Positions 48,693 through 56,324 of a DNA stretch of 64,000 nt are shown here, one piece after another; position 1 is the stretch's first letter; each line of letters opens with the position of its first letter. The position numbers and the translations under genes were made by a program. Origin of the DNA: Microbacterium enclense (GTDB lineage: Bacteria > Actinomycetota > Actinomycetes > Actinomycetales > Microbacteriaceae); NCBI GenBank assembly GCA_038182865.1, contig CP116226.1, forward strand, positions 4,154,001 through 4,218,000. The letters run 5' to 3'. The notes under the pieces were generated by a model. It saw only the letters and a program-made list of their open reading frames with translations. It ran no database searches and was not told the origin of the DNA.

Positions 48693-50060
48693 ATGAGCGA
48701 CACGATGACCCGCGAACAACGCGTGGTCCTGACGATCGCCGTCCTGGCATCCTTCGTCTCGTTCCTCGACGGGACGGTCGTCAACGTCGCGCTCCCGGCG
48801 ATCGCGGCGGATCTGGGAGGCGGCCTCACCACGCAGCAATGGGTCGTGGACGCCTACCTCGTCACACTCGGCGCTTTCATCCTGGTCGCGGGTTCTTTCA
48901 GCGACGTCCTGGGCCGCGTGCTCGTCCTCCGGATCGGCCTGATCGGCTTCGGCCTGACCTCCGTCGCGATCGCCGCCGCGCCGACGGCGGAGTTCCTCAT
49001 CGTCGCGCGAGCTCTGCAGGGTGTCGCGGGGGCGCTCCTCGTGCCCAGCTCGCTCGCCCTCATCACCTCGACGTTCCGCGGCCCGGCTCAGGCGCGGGCG
49101 ATCGGGATCTGGACGGGAGCGACGACCATCGCGATGCTGGCCGGCCCGCTCGTGGGCGGTCTCTTCGTCGACACCCTATCGTGGCGCCTGGTGTTCCTCG
49201 TGAACGTCCTCCCGATCGCGGTGACCCTGTGGTTGTTGCTCCGCCTCGGCCACGCCGACCACCGCCGCGCGGGGGCGCGGGTCGACATCCTCGGCGCCGT
49301 GCTGTGCGCCACAGGGCTGGGCGGGATCGTCTTCGCGCTCATCGAGCAGCCCGGTCTCGGGTGGTCTTCGCCGGTGATCTGGATGCCGGGCGTGCTCGGC
49401 ATCCTGTCGTTCGCGGGGTTCCTCGTGCGCCAGCGCCTCGCCCGGCAGCCGATGATGCCGCTGGGCCTGTTTCGCTCACGGAACTTCTGGGCGGGAAATC
49501 TCGCGACGGTGTTCGTCTATGCGGCCCTCTCGCTCAACGGGTTCGTCGTGAGCGTCTACCTGCAGCAGGGCGCGGGGCTGTCGGCGACGCTCGCGGGTCT
49601 CGCGTCGCTGCCGAGCACGGTCCTCATGATCCTGCTGAGTTCGCGCATGGGGGCCCTCGCCGGGCGGTGGGGTCCCCGGCTGTTCATGACCCTCGGCCCG
49701 CTCGTCATGGCCGGCGGCGCGCTGCTGCTGCTGCGGGTGAGTCCCGCGTTCGATTACTGGACGCAGGTCCTCCCCGGCATCGTCATCTTCGGTCTGGGCC
49801 TCACGGCGACGGTCTCACCCCTCACCGCGGCCGTGCTCGGCGCGATCGAGACCGAGCGATCGGGGATCGCCTCCGCGGTCAACAACGTGGTCTCCCGTGT
49901 CGCCGGACTCCTCGCCATCGCCGCCGTCTCCGCGGTGGTGGACGGATCGCTGGACCTCGACGGCTTCCACCGGGCCGCGATGTTCACCGCGGTGCTCATG
50001 GTGCTCGGGGGCGCGGCGTCGTTCCTCGGCATCCGGAACCACCTGTCGCGTCGCGATTGA
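48693..50060 (+). CDS. MFS multidrug exporter, DHA2/EmrB type
   Basis: 455 residues with fourteen hydrophobic segments as in DHA2. Markers are FVSFLDGTVVNVALPAIAADLG (motif D1), GSFSDVLGRVLVLRIG (motif A), ALQGVAGALLVPSSLALITSTF (motif B) and AGPLVGGLFVDTLSWRLVFLVNV (motif C). It extrudes drugs or other toxic compounds with proton antiport. ATG 48693 with leaderless promoter. It shares its promoter region and CsoR-type operator with copA, so copper could affect both (inference). Confidence 0.92.
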   Translation: MSDTMTREQRVVLTIAVLASFVSFLDGTVVNVALPAIAADLGGGLTTQQWVVDAYLVTLGAFILVAGSFSDVLGRVLVLRIGLIGFGLTSVAIAAAPTAEFLIVARALQGVAGALLVPSSLALITSTFRGPAQARAIGIWTGATTIAMLAGPLVGGLFVDTLSWRLVFLVNVLPIAVTLWLLLRLGHADHRRAGARVDILGAVLCATGLGGIVFALIEQPGLGWSSPVIWMPGVLGILSFAGFLVRQRLARQPMMPLGLFRSRNFWAGNLATVFVYAALSLNGFVVSVYLQQGAGLSATLAGLASLPSTVLMILLSSRMGALAGRWGPRLFMTLGPLVMAGGALLLLRVSPAFDYWTQVLPGIVIFGLGLTATVSPLTAAVLGAIETERSGIASAVNNVVSRVAGLLAIAAVSAVVDGSLDLDGFHRAAMFTAVLMVLGGAASFLGIRNHLSRRD

Positions 50061-50108
50061 CGCTCACGCGCGACGGCACCCGGGCACCCGGCGCGAACAG
50101 AACGCGGC

Positions 50109-51053
50109 TCAGCGCAGGATCGCGCGCGTGCGCTCGACGTCGTCGGCCATCTGCACGAGCAGGGCGTCGATGCCGTCGAATGCCGTCATCTCGCGGACCC
50201 GCTCGACGAAGCGCAGCTCGACGTGGTGCCCATAGAGGTCGAGGTCGGTCTCGTCCAGCACGTAGGCCTCGACCTGACGGGCATGGACGTCGTCGAACGT
50301 CGGGTTCGTGCCGACGCTGATCGCGGCGGGGTAGCTGATGCGCCGGCCCCCCTCGACGTCGACCAGCCAGCCGGCGTACACACCGTCGGCAGGCACGAAC
50401 CCTTCGAGGTCGTGCGAGAGGTTCGCCGTCGGGTATCCGAGCTCGCGTCCGCGCTTGAGTCCGTGCACGACCTCTCCCCACACGGAGGGTGCCCGGCCCA
50501 GGAGGCGTGCCGCGGTGGTCACATCCCCCGCGGACAGTGCCTCGCGAATCCACGTCGACGACACGCGGCGATCGGCGTGCACGGCGCGCACATCCTCCAC
50601 GACGTCGACGCGGAAACCGTGCTCACCCCCCAGACGCTGGAGCAGCGCGGGGTCGCCGGCTCCCCCGGCTCCGAACCGGAAGTCGCTGCCCACGAGCACC
50701 GTCCGTGCGTGCAGCGCGTCGACGAGGAACCGGCGCACGAACTCCTCCGCCGGGAGCGTGGCGAGGGCCTCGTCGAAGGTCAGCAGCAGGGTGGCATCCA
50801 CTCCCGCGCGCTCGAGCAGTTCGAGTTTCTGGTGCGGGCCGATGACGTCGGGCGGGCACCGGTCGGGCCGCAGCACGCTGAGCGGGTTGCGATCGAAGGT
50901 CACCGCGACGACCTTGGCACCGTCGGAGGCATCGACGCGCGCGCGGTCGATGACCGCACGGTGCCCCGTGTGCACACCGTCGAACTTGCCGATCGCGACG
51001 ACCGACGGGCCGAAGCCCGCGGGCACCTCCGCGGCGTCGCGGAAGACGATCAC
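50109..51053 (-). CDS. ribF: Bifunctional riboflavin kinase/FAD synthetase
   Basis: 314 residues from GTG 51053, which overlaps the upstream membrane protein by 4 nt (GTGA). The N-terminal adenylyltransferase domain has IGKFDGVHTGHRAVI (family G-x-F-D-G-x-H-x-G-H) and SSTWIREAL; the C-terminal riboflavin kinase domain has GRELGYPTANLS (PTAN) and FVPADGVYAGW. It makes FMN and FAD from riboflavin and ATP. Placement beside truB is conserved in many bacteria. Confidence 0.95.
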   Translation of the reverse strand: MIVFRDAAEVPAGFGPSVVAIGKFDGVHTGHRAVIDRARVDASDGAKVVAVTFDRNPLSVLRPDRCPPDVIGPHQKLELLERAGVDATLLLTFDEALATLPAEEFVRRFLVDALHARTVLVGSDFRFGAGGAGDPALLQRLGGEHGFRVDVVEDVRAVHADRRVSSTWIREALSAGDVTTAARLLGRAPSVWGEVVHGLKRGRELGYPTANLSHDLEGFVPADGVYAGWLVDVEGGRRISYPAAISVGTNPTFDDVHARQVEAYVLDETDLDLYGHHVELRFVERVREMTAFDGIDALLVQMADDVERTRAILR

Positions 51054-51469
51054 GATGCCGCCCGGCGGTGGCGCACCAGCCACCAGAGCCCGAGGAAGGG
51101 CAGGACGAGCGGGATGAAGAGGTAGCCGTAGCCGTAGACCGACCAGACCGTCGGGTGCTGGAACAGCGCGGGGTCAACGAGGCTCAGGGTTCCGACGACG
51201 AGGACCCCGACGAGCTCGAACCCGATCGCGATCCACGCGATGCGGTACCAGGCCGGTCGCGCCGAGAAGACGAGGGCGAGGGTCGCGAGGATGTACACGA
51301 CCGCGGCGAGCGCCGACAGCGAGTAGGCCAGCGGGGCGTCGTCGAACTCGCGGACGATCTGCACGAAGGAGCGGCCCGTGGCGGCGAGCGCCATGATGCC
51401 GTAGACGACGACGAGGACACGGCCGACGCCGGTCATCCCCCGGGTGCGGGTGGGAGTGGTGGATGCCAT
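51050..51469 (-). CDS. Four-helix membrane protein before ribF
   Basis: 139 residues with four hydrophobic segments (about 14-35, 48-68, 78-98, 112-133) and a basic C-terminus (VRHRRAAS). No known motif. It overlaps ribF by 4 nt, suggesting coupled translation. I do not recognise a function. TAGAAT at 51479-51484 is its probable -10 (9 nt before ATG). Confidence 0.75.
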   Translation of the reverse strand: MASTTPTRTRGMTGVGRVLVVVYGIMALAATGRSFVQIVREFDDAPLAYSLSALAAVVYILATLALVFSARPAWYRIAWIAIGFELVGVLVVGTLSLVDPALFQHPTVWSVYGYGYLFIPLVLPFLGLWWLVRHRRAAS

Positions 51470-51478
51470 GACCTGTCG

Positions 51479-51484
51479 ATTCTA
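51479..51484 (-). promoter_or_regulatory. -10 box TAGAAT of the membrane protein-ribF operon
   Basis: Reverse-strand TAGAAT ends 9 nt before ATG 51469, slightly farther than usual for this window. Confidence 0.5.
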
Positions 51485-51551
51485 GTTGGCCGGCGCCGTC
51501 ACCGCGGGGCGTTCGCTCGCACGGCCGGGACGCGCGAGCGCCGTGCGTCAC

Positions 51552-51625
51552 GGGAACAGGCCGCGGGACGAGAACAGGGCGTCACGGGCCGTATCGGCCT
51601 GTTCTCGACGCATCGCCTGTTCTCC
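51552..51625. repeat. Intergenic palindrome copy C (GAACAGG family)
   Basis: GGAACAGG-N9-CGAGAACAGG is mirrored by CCTGTTCTCGACGCATCGCCTGTTCTCC around a 20-nt centre. The word GCGTCACGGG occurs twice within it (51545 and 51579). It separates two same-strand operons (ribF upstream gene and truB neighbour). Confidence 0.8.
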
Positions 51626-51655
51626 TCACCGACCGAGCCCCGGCATCCGGAGTCG

Positions 51656-52024
51656 TCAGGCGATCTGCACCGTCCAGATCACGTGCATGCGCCACACCAT
51701 CACGGCGACGGCGAGGGCGGCGACCCCCATGATGACGGTGCTCCAGCGGCTGCGCTCGATGAGCGCCCAGGCGACTCCCGCGACGGGCACGAGAGCGGCG
51801 GAGACGAGGTAGGTCCAGAACTCCAGCAGGCTCCCCGACGGCGGGTTGCCCGCGAAGGGCGCGATGACGGCGACGACGATCTGCACGATGAGCAGCAGCT
51901 CGATGAGGGCCAGCGAACCGACCGTCACATCTCCGGGGCGTCGACCGACGAGCCCCGCGACGATGGCGACGAGCCCTGCGAGCACGGCGAGGCCCACCTG
52001 CGCGAGTGTGAACCACAGGATCAT
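51656..52024 (-). CDS. Four-helix membrane protein after truB
   Basis: 122 residues, hydrophobic segments at about 2-25, 35-58, 68-88 and 95-115, short loops. No motif recognised. ATG overlaps the truB stop by 4 nt (ATGA), so translation is coupled to truB. Unrelated in sequence to the membrane protein before ribF. Unknown function. Confidence 0.75.
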   Translation of the reverse strand: MILWFTLAQVGLAVLAGLVAIVAGLVGRRPGDVTVGSLALIELLLIVQIVVAVIAPFAGNPPSGSLLEFWTYLVSAALVPVAGVAWALIERSRWSTVIMGVAALAVAVMVWRMHVIWTVQIA

Positions 52025-52905
52025 CGGACGCCCTCCTCCGGCATGTTCATGACGCTCTTCAGCTGCGTTCCGCGCTTCTCGACGATGCCGACCAGTCGGC
52101 CGTCAGGATCGATCGCTGCGGCGACGGCCCCGGTCAAGCGCCCACCGCCGTCGATGCGCTTGCCGTGACGCAGGTCGCGCGCTTCGTCCTCGCCGACGGC
52201 GAGAGCGCCCACGACGACGGAGGCTGCGGTCGCCGGGTTCACGAGGCGCTCCTCGGCGATGTCGTCGACGGATGCCGCGGCGGCGACGTCGAAGGATCCG
52301 ATCCGCGTGCGGCGGAGCATGGTCAGGTGCCCGCCCACGCCGAGGGTCCGGCCGAGGTCGCGCGCGAGCGCGCGGATGTAGGTTCCGCTGGTGCAGTCGA
52401 CGACGACGTCGAGCTCGACGACTCCGTCGCCGCGGCGCGTGTCGCGAATGTCGAAACGCGACACGGTCACGCGCCGCGCCTTCAACTCGACCTCTTCGCC
52501 CGCGCGGGCGAGATCGTACGCGCGCCGCCCGGCGACCTTGATCGCCGACACCGTGCTCGGCACCTGCTCGATCTCGCCCGTGAGGTCGGCGACGCCCGCG
52601 GCGATGGCGTCGTCGGTGACGGCGGTGGCATCCGCCCTCGAGGTCTCGACCCCGTCGGCGTCGTCGCTGTCGGTGGCGACGCCGAGGAGGATCGTGGCCT
52701 CGTAGGTCTTGTCGGCACCGACGATGTAGGTCAGCAGCCGGGTCGCCCCCTCGACGCCGAGCACGAGCAGACCCGTGGCCATGGGATCGAGGGTGCCGGC
52801 GTGCCCGATCTTGCGGGTGCCGAGGGCGCGCCGCGCCCGCGAGACGACGTCATGGCTGGTGATGCCCCCGGGCTTGTCGACCAGGAGGATGCCGGCATGC
52901 ACCAT
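52021..52905 (-). CDS. truB: tRNA pseudouridine-55 synthase
   Basis: 294 residues. It converts U55 in the T-loop of tRNA to pseudouridine. The N-terminal KPGGITSHDVVSRARR and the catalytic block KIGHAGTLDPMATGLLVL (Asp in LDP) are diagnostic; EVDCTSGTYIRALARDLG-like VVVDCTSGTYIRALARDLG is the third signature. The C-terminal region (about 235-294) is the PUA-like small domain. ATG 52905 overlaps the upstream gene's stop as TGATG. Confidence 0.95.
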   Translation of the reverse strand: MVHAGILLVDKPGGITSHDVVSRARRALGTRKIGHAGTLDPMATGLLVLGVEGATRLLTYIVGADKTYEATILLGVATDSDDADGVETSRADATAVTDDAIAAGVADLTGEIEQVPSTVSAIKVAGRRAYDLARAGEEVELKARRVTVSRFDIRDTRRGDGVVELDVVVDCTSGTYIRALARDLGRTLGVGGHLTMLRRTRIGSFDVAAAASVDDIAEERLVNPATAASVVVGALAVGEDEARDLRHGKRIDGGGRLTGAVAAAIDPDGRLVGIVEKRGTQLKSVMNMPEEGVR

Positions 52906-53381
52906 CAGCAGAAGTCCCCGAACACCTGCACGGGGTGGGCGGGGTCGGAGTTCTCGACGATGACGGAGGCGGCCGCTTTCGGCCGAGCCGTGGCGAGGTA
53001 GTGCTTCTCGGCATCCGGACGCTCGGGACGAGGCGCACCGAGCGGCGGGTTGCTCTCGAGCCAGACCGACCAGTTCCACAGACCGCGTCGCTCGGTGGTG
53101 TGCAGGAACCGGCCGTCGACGACGAGCACCGCGTCGCCTTCCCCCGCCCGGAACGGCGCGACGATGCTGTCGCGCACGTCGGTCCCGGCGTCGGCGACGC
53201 TCGCGCGCTGCACCGCCGTGCCGTCGCCCGCGAGCACCGCGGCGAAGCCGTCGGCGAAAGTCCGCGTGTTCTCGGCATCCAGCCCGTCGACGGCCACCAC
53301 GACCCGGCCCGCGCGGGCGTTCTGCCGCATCAGGTCGCGGAGGCTCCGGTGCAGGGTCTCGACGGTGTTCTCGGGGGACAT
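52905..53381 (-). CDS. Uridine-kinase-like protein with lost P-loop
   Basis: 158 residues. Overall layout resembles uridine/pantothenate kinase family NTPases: VVVAVDGLDAENTRTFAD at the N-terminus, AVLVVDGRFLHTTE in the middle and PKAAASVIVENSDPAHP at the end. In the Walker A position the family reads G-x-D-G-x-G-K-T-T, but here it is G-L-D-A-E-N-T-R-T: the second and third Gly, the Lys and the first Thr are all replaced. It should not hydrolyse ATP in the normal way. It overlaps truB (TGATG). Role unknown, perhaps regulatory. Confidence 0.8.
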   Translation of the reverse strand: MSPENTVETLHRSLRDLMRQNARAGRVVVAVDGLDAENTRTFADGFAAVLAGDGTAVQRASVADAGTDVRDSIVAPFRAGEGDAVLVVDGRFLHTTERRGLWNWSVWLESNPPLGAPRPERPDAEKHYLATARPKAAASVIVENSDPAHPVQVFGDFC

Positions 53382-53387
53382 GCCTCC

Positions 53388-53393
53388 AGCCTA
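53388..53393 (-). promoter_or_regulatory. -10 box TAGGCT of the kinase-homologue-truB operon
   Basis: Reverse-strand TAGGCT ends 6 nt before ATG 53381, which also has GGAGGC in the spacer, the same arrangement as dapB. Confidence 0.6.
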
Positions 53394-53459
53394 CTTTCGC
53401 CGTCGCACCGGACCGCCCGAACCCCGCCCGCCCGTGCGAACCACCCGCGCGGACGACCG

Positions 53460-53465
53460 TAGGCT
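53460..53465 (+). promoter_or_regulatory. -10 box TAGGCT of mutY
   Basis: TAGGCT ends 6 nt before ATG 53472. Confidence 0.6.
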
Positions 53466-53471
53466 GGACGG

Positions 53472-54338
53472 ATGCCAGGTCTCGCCGCCCCGCTCATCGC
53501 GTGGTACCGCGATGCGGCGCGCGACCTTCCCTGGCGGCGGGAGGGGTTCGGCGCCTGGGGCACACTCGTGAGCGAGTTCATGCTGCAGCAGACCCCGGTG
53601 ACGCGCGTGATCCCGCATCTCGAGGCGTGGCTCGCGCGCTGGCCCACGCCGAGCGATCTCGCGGCGTCCCCCGCGGGAGACGCCGTGACGCAGTGGGCCA
53701 ACCTCGGGTATCCGAGACGCGCCCTCTGGCTGCACCGGGCGGCGGTCGAGATCCGTGACCGGCACGAAGGCATCGTCCCGCGCGACGTCGACGCCCTTCT
53801 CGCGCTGACCGGCATCGGCGACTACACCGCGCGCGCCGTCGCGGTCTTCGCGTACGGGGATCGGCATCCTGTCGTCGACACGAACACCCGGCGCGTGCTC
53901 GCGCGCGCCGTGGAGGGAGTCGCCCAGCCGGGTCCTCCCCATCGGCGCGACCTGGAGCGGATGGATGCCGAGCTGCCCGACGAGATCGTCGCCTCGACGA
54001 TCGTGAACGCCGCGGCCATGGAGCTCGGCGCGATCGTGTGCACGGCCCGGTCGCCGAAGTGCGAGATCTGTCCCCTCGCCGACTCGTGCGCGTGGCGTGC
54101 GGCCGGCTACCCCGCGTCGGAAGACCGCCGGCGACGCCAGGCGACCTATGAGGGCAGCGACCGCCAGGCGCGAGGGGTCGTCCTGAAGGCCCTGCGCGAC
54201 GCGGCGCCCGCGGCCGTTCCCCTCTTCGCCGTCCTGCCCGACTGGCCGGACGCCGCACAGCGCGACCGCGCGATCGACTCGCTCATCGCCGACGGACTCG
54301 TCGAGGCCGAGGACGACGTGCTGCACCTCCCCCGCTGA
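53472..54338 (+). CDS. mutY: A/G-specific adenine glycosylase
   Basis: 288 residues. It removes adenine mispaired with 8-oxoguanine. Catalytic Glu in SEFMLQQT (about 38); helix-hairpin-helix LTGIGDYTARAV (about 117) and catalytic Asp in VDTNTRRVLAR (about 137); Fe-S cluster Cys in CTARSPKCEICPLADSC (C-x6-C-x2-C-x5-C). The C-terminal NUDIX-like oxoG-recognition domain of longer MutY proteins is missing; only about 75 residues follow the cluster, as in other short actinobacterial MutY proteins (recalled). Confidence 0.95.
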   Translation: MPGLAAPLIAWYRDAARDLPWRREGFGAWGTLVSEFMLQQTPVTRVIPHLEAWLARWPTPSDLAASPAGDAVTQWANLGYPRRALWLHRAAVEIRDRHEGIVPRDVDALLALTGIGDYTARAVAVFAYGDRHPVVDTNTRRVLARAVEGVAQPGPPHRRDLERMDAELPDEIVASTIVNAAAMELGAIVCTARSPKCEICPLADSCAWRAAGYPASEDRRRRQATYEGSDRQARGVVLKALRDAAPAAVPLFAVLPDWPDAAQRDRAIDSLIADGLVEAEDDVLHLPR

Positions 54339-54411
54339 CGGCCCGCGCCGCGGCGATGGCCGCGTCGACGATCCGCGACGTCCGCGTGCGCGGCATGACA
54401 CCGTGCCCTCC

Positions 54412-54478
54412 CGCGGAGTCCGAGGCCGACACGCGGCCCCGGCGGCCGGGGCGCGGCGTGTCGCACCCCGACTCCGCG
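54412..54478. terminator. Two-tier palindrome between mutY and the CPBP gene
   Basis: CGCGGAGTC (54412-54420) pairs with GACTCCGCG (54470-54478), and inside it CGACACGC (54427-54434) pairs with GCGTGTCG (54456-54463), with a GC-rich centre. It is placed between convergent genes and could end both. A further CGGAGTC lies at 54500-54507. Confidence 0.6.
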
Positions 54479-54508
54479 CGACGGAGCGCTCGTCGCTCCC
54501 CCACGGAG

Positions 54509-55492
54509 TCAGGACGCCGCAGACGGGACCTCCGCGCCCACCGGCCGGCGGTCGGGACCCAGTTCCGCCGCCAGACGCGAGGGCCGGAACTGCCCGGCGA
54601 CCACGAGCGCGCCGATGACGAGGGCGAAGACGACCCACATGACGACCCCGAGCGGACCGACGAGGACGAGCGACGGCTCCGGTGAGCCGGCCGCGATGAA
54701 CAGCGCGATCATTCCCGCCGAGGCGTTGAACGCCCCGTGCGCGAACACCGCAGGCCAGACCGACGCCGTGCGCAGCCGCGTCCACCCGAGCAGGATGCCG
54801 AACAGCACGCACCCGACGATCATCAGCAGCACACCGAAGGCGTTCGGTTGCGCGAAGTTATAGCCGAGAAGGATCAGCGGGGCATGCCAGAGCCCCCAGA
54901 ACGCCCCCGAAACGATCAGCGCGGGCCAGGTTCCGAGCGGGCGAAGAGCCGGGAGCAGCCAGCCACGCCAACCGAGTTCTTCGCCGAAGGCCAGCGGGGC
55001 GTTGAACAGGGCACCGAGAGGAATGGTGGCCAGCTGCATCACCACCAGCATGCCCATCGGGGGCAGCGGCGTGCCCTCCGAAACCGCCTCCTGCAGCGTC
55101 TGCGCGAAGCCGGAGAATCCGACGAGGTCGAAGCTCACCACGCCCAGCAGGCCCGACACGAGGAGGCCGACCCCCACCAGCACCGGCGCCGCGACGATCA
55201 CGGCGACACATGTCCACACGGTCCGCGCAGCGGGCCGCAGCGGCCACATTCCGACCTCCCGCAGCACGACCCGTGCTCCCCGGCGCCCCCGCGTCCGACG
55301 CTGGACGAGTAACGCCGCCAACGTCGCGAGGGCGGGGGTGAGCATCATCGCCATCGCCACCAGCGGCAGGAGGGGATCGGTGATCCCGTGCCCCCGCAGC
55401 CAGAGGGGCAGAGCCACGAGCCACGCGAGGCCCAGCGACGTCACGGCGAAGACGGCCACGGCGGGCCAGTCCGGTCGAGTGCGCACATCCAT
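54509..55492 (-). CDS. CPBP-family intramembrane glutamic/metallo-protease
   Basis: 327 residues, eight to nine hydrophobic segments. The CAAX/Abi catalytic motifs are FGEELGWRGWLLP (E-E-x-x-x-R), SGAFWGLWHAPLI (F-x-x-x-H) and FAHGAFNAS (H-x-x-x-N). Family members process prenylated or other membrane proteins, or protect against bacteriocins. Substrate unknown. ATG 55492 sits 6 nt after TAGGTT. Confidence 0.9.
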   Translation of the reverse strand: MDVRTRPDWPAVAVFAVTSLGLAWLVALPLWLRGHGITDPLLPLVAMAMMLTPALATLAALLVQRRTRGRRGARVVLREVGMWPLRPAARTVWTCVAVIVAAPVLVGVGLLVSGLLGVVSFDLVGFSGFAQTLQEAVSEGTPLPPMGMLVVMQLATIPLGALFNAPLAFGEELGWRGWLLPALRPLGTWPALIVSGAFWGLWHAPLILLGYNFAQPNAFGVLLMIVGCVLFGILLGWTRLRTASVWPAVFAHGAFNASAGMIALFIAAGSPEPSLVLVGPLGVVMWVVFALVIGALVVAGQFRPSRLAAELGPDRRPVGAEVPSAAS

Positions 55493-55498
55493 GATTCG

Positions 55499-55504
55499 AA
55501 CCTA
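55499..55504 (-). promoter_or_regulatory. -10 box TAGGTT of the CPBP gene
   Basis: Reverse-strand TAGGTT ends 6 nt before ATG 55492. Confidence 0.6.
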
Positions 55505-55612
55505 TGAAGTCCCCCGCCGCCGCGCCTCCCCCCTGGGGTGGAACCGCGGCCCGAGAGCGACGGCCGGATGCCATCCTCTCGGGGCGGCATCCGGCCGTAT
55601 GGTCTCGCGAGC

Positions 55613-56107
55613 TCAGGCGCGCGCGTCACCCGCGCGTTCGTCGTCCTCGGCGGCATCCTCGTCGAGGTCGTCCTCATCGAGGTCATCGTGCTCGCGCGGC
55701 TTGACGTACGGGTCGGCCTCACCGGCGTAGGTGGCGGACGCGGCGAGACCGGCGACCGACTCGTCGCGCTCGCGTGCCTCGCGCAGGAGGGCCGAGATGT
55801 GGTCGGCGTTCTCGGGGATCGCATCGAGGATGAACTCGAGGGTCGGCGTGAGGCGCGTGTTGAGGTTCTTGCCGACCTCGCTGCGCAGCATTCCTGTCGC
55901 CGATTTCAGCGCCGCCGCCGTGTCGTTGCGGTGGGCCTCGTCGCCCATGACGGTGTAGAACACCGACGCGTGCTGGAGGTCACCCGTGACGCGCACGTCG
56001 GTGATGGTCACGAAACCGAGCCGCGGGTCGCGCAGCCCCTTCTCGAGCCGTTCGGCGAGCACCACGCGAATTCGGTCCGCCACGCGGGCCTGTCGTTCCC
56101 CTGCCAC
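55613..56107 (-). CDS. rbfA: 30S ribosome-binding factor A
   Basis: 164 residues. It aids late 30S assembly and binds near helix 45/1 of 16S rRNA. KH-fold blocks ARVADRIRVVLAERLEKGLRDPRLGFVTITDVRVTGDLQHASVFYTVMG and GMLRSEVGKNLNTRLTPTLEFILDAIPE are diagnostic. The C-terminal tail is very acidic (DDLDEDDLDEDAAEDDE). GTG start with AAGGAGAAGG upstream. The 217-bp gap to infB contains a long hairpin, unlike the tight spacing found in many genomes. Confidence 0.96.
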   Translation of the reverse strand: MAGERQARVADRIRVVLAERLEKGLRDPRLGFVTITDVRVTGDLQHASVFYTVMGDEAHRNDTAAALKSATGMLRSEVGKNLNTRLTPTLEFILDAIPENADHISALLREARERDESVAGLAASATYAGEADPYVKPREHDDLDEDDLDEDAAEDDERAGDARA

Positions 56108-56216
56108 GTCCTTCTCCTTCTCGTTCTTTCATACCGCCGCGAGTCGAGTGCCCCCGTGGCTCATTGCCGAGTGGCGGTCCTGACGAAAGAGCGTACCCAG
56201 CGGAGGCCGGAGGGAT

Positions 56217-56272
56217 GTGTGTCTTCCCGAGCATCGGGATAGGGGCCCCGCTCTGCTCGGGAAGGCACACAC
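56217..56272 (-). terminator. Long hairpin between infB and rbfA
   Basis: Arms GTGTGTCTTCCCGAGC (56217-56232) and GCTCGGGAAGGCACAC (56255-56270) pair with one T:G wobble; the 22-nt loop contains the palindrome GGGGCCCC. No T-tract follows, so either a Rho-independent terminator of the actinobacterial type or a processing/attenuation site upstream of rbfA. Confidence 0.7.
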
Positions 56273-56324
56273 CCCGCAGGCCGCAGCGGGGGCCGCACCC
56301 GAAGGCACGACCCCCGCACGACGA

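Noticed and set aside
55485..55505. GGTTCGAATC resembling a tRNA T-loop
   Set aside because: No acceptor, D or anticodon stems surround it; the bases are the -10 box TAGGTT plus the start region of the CPBP gene.
56217..56272. Riboswitch upstream of rbfA
   Set aside because: Only one hairpin is seen and none of the conserved cores of known riboswitch classes is recognisable.
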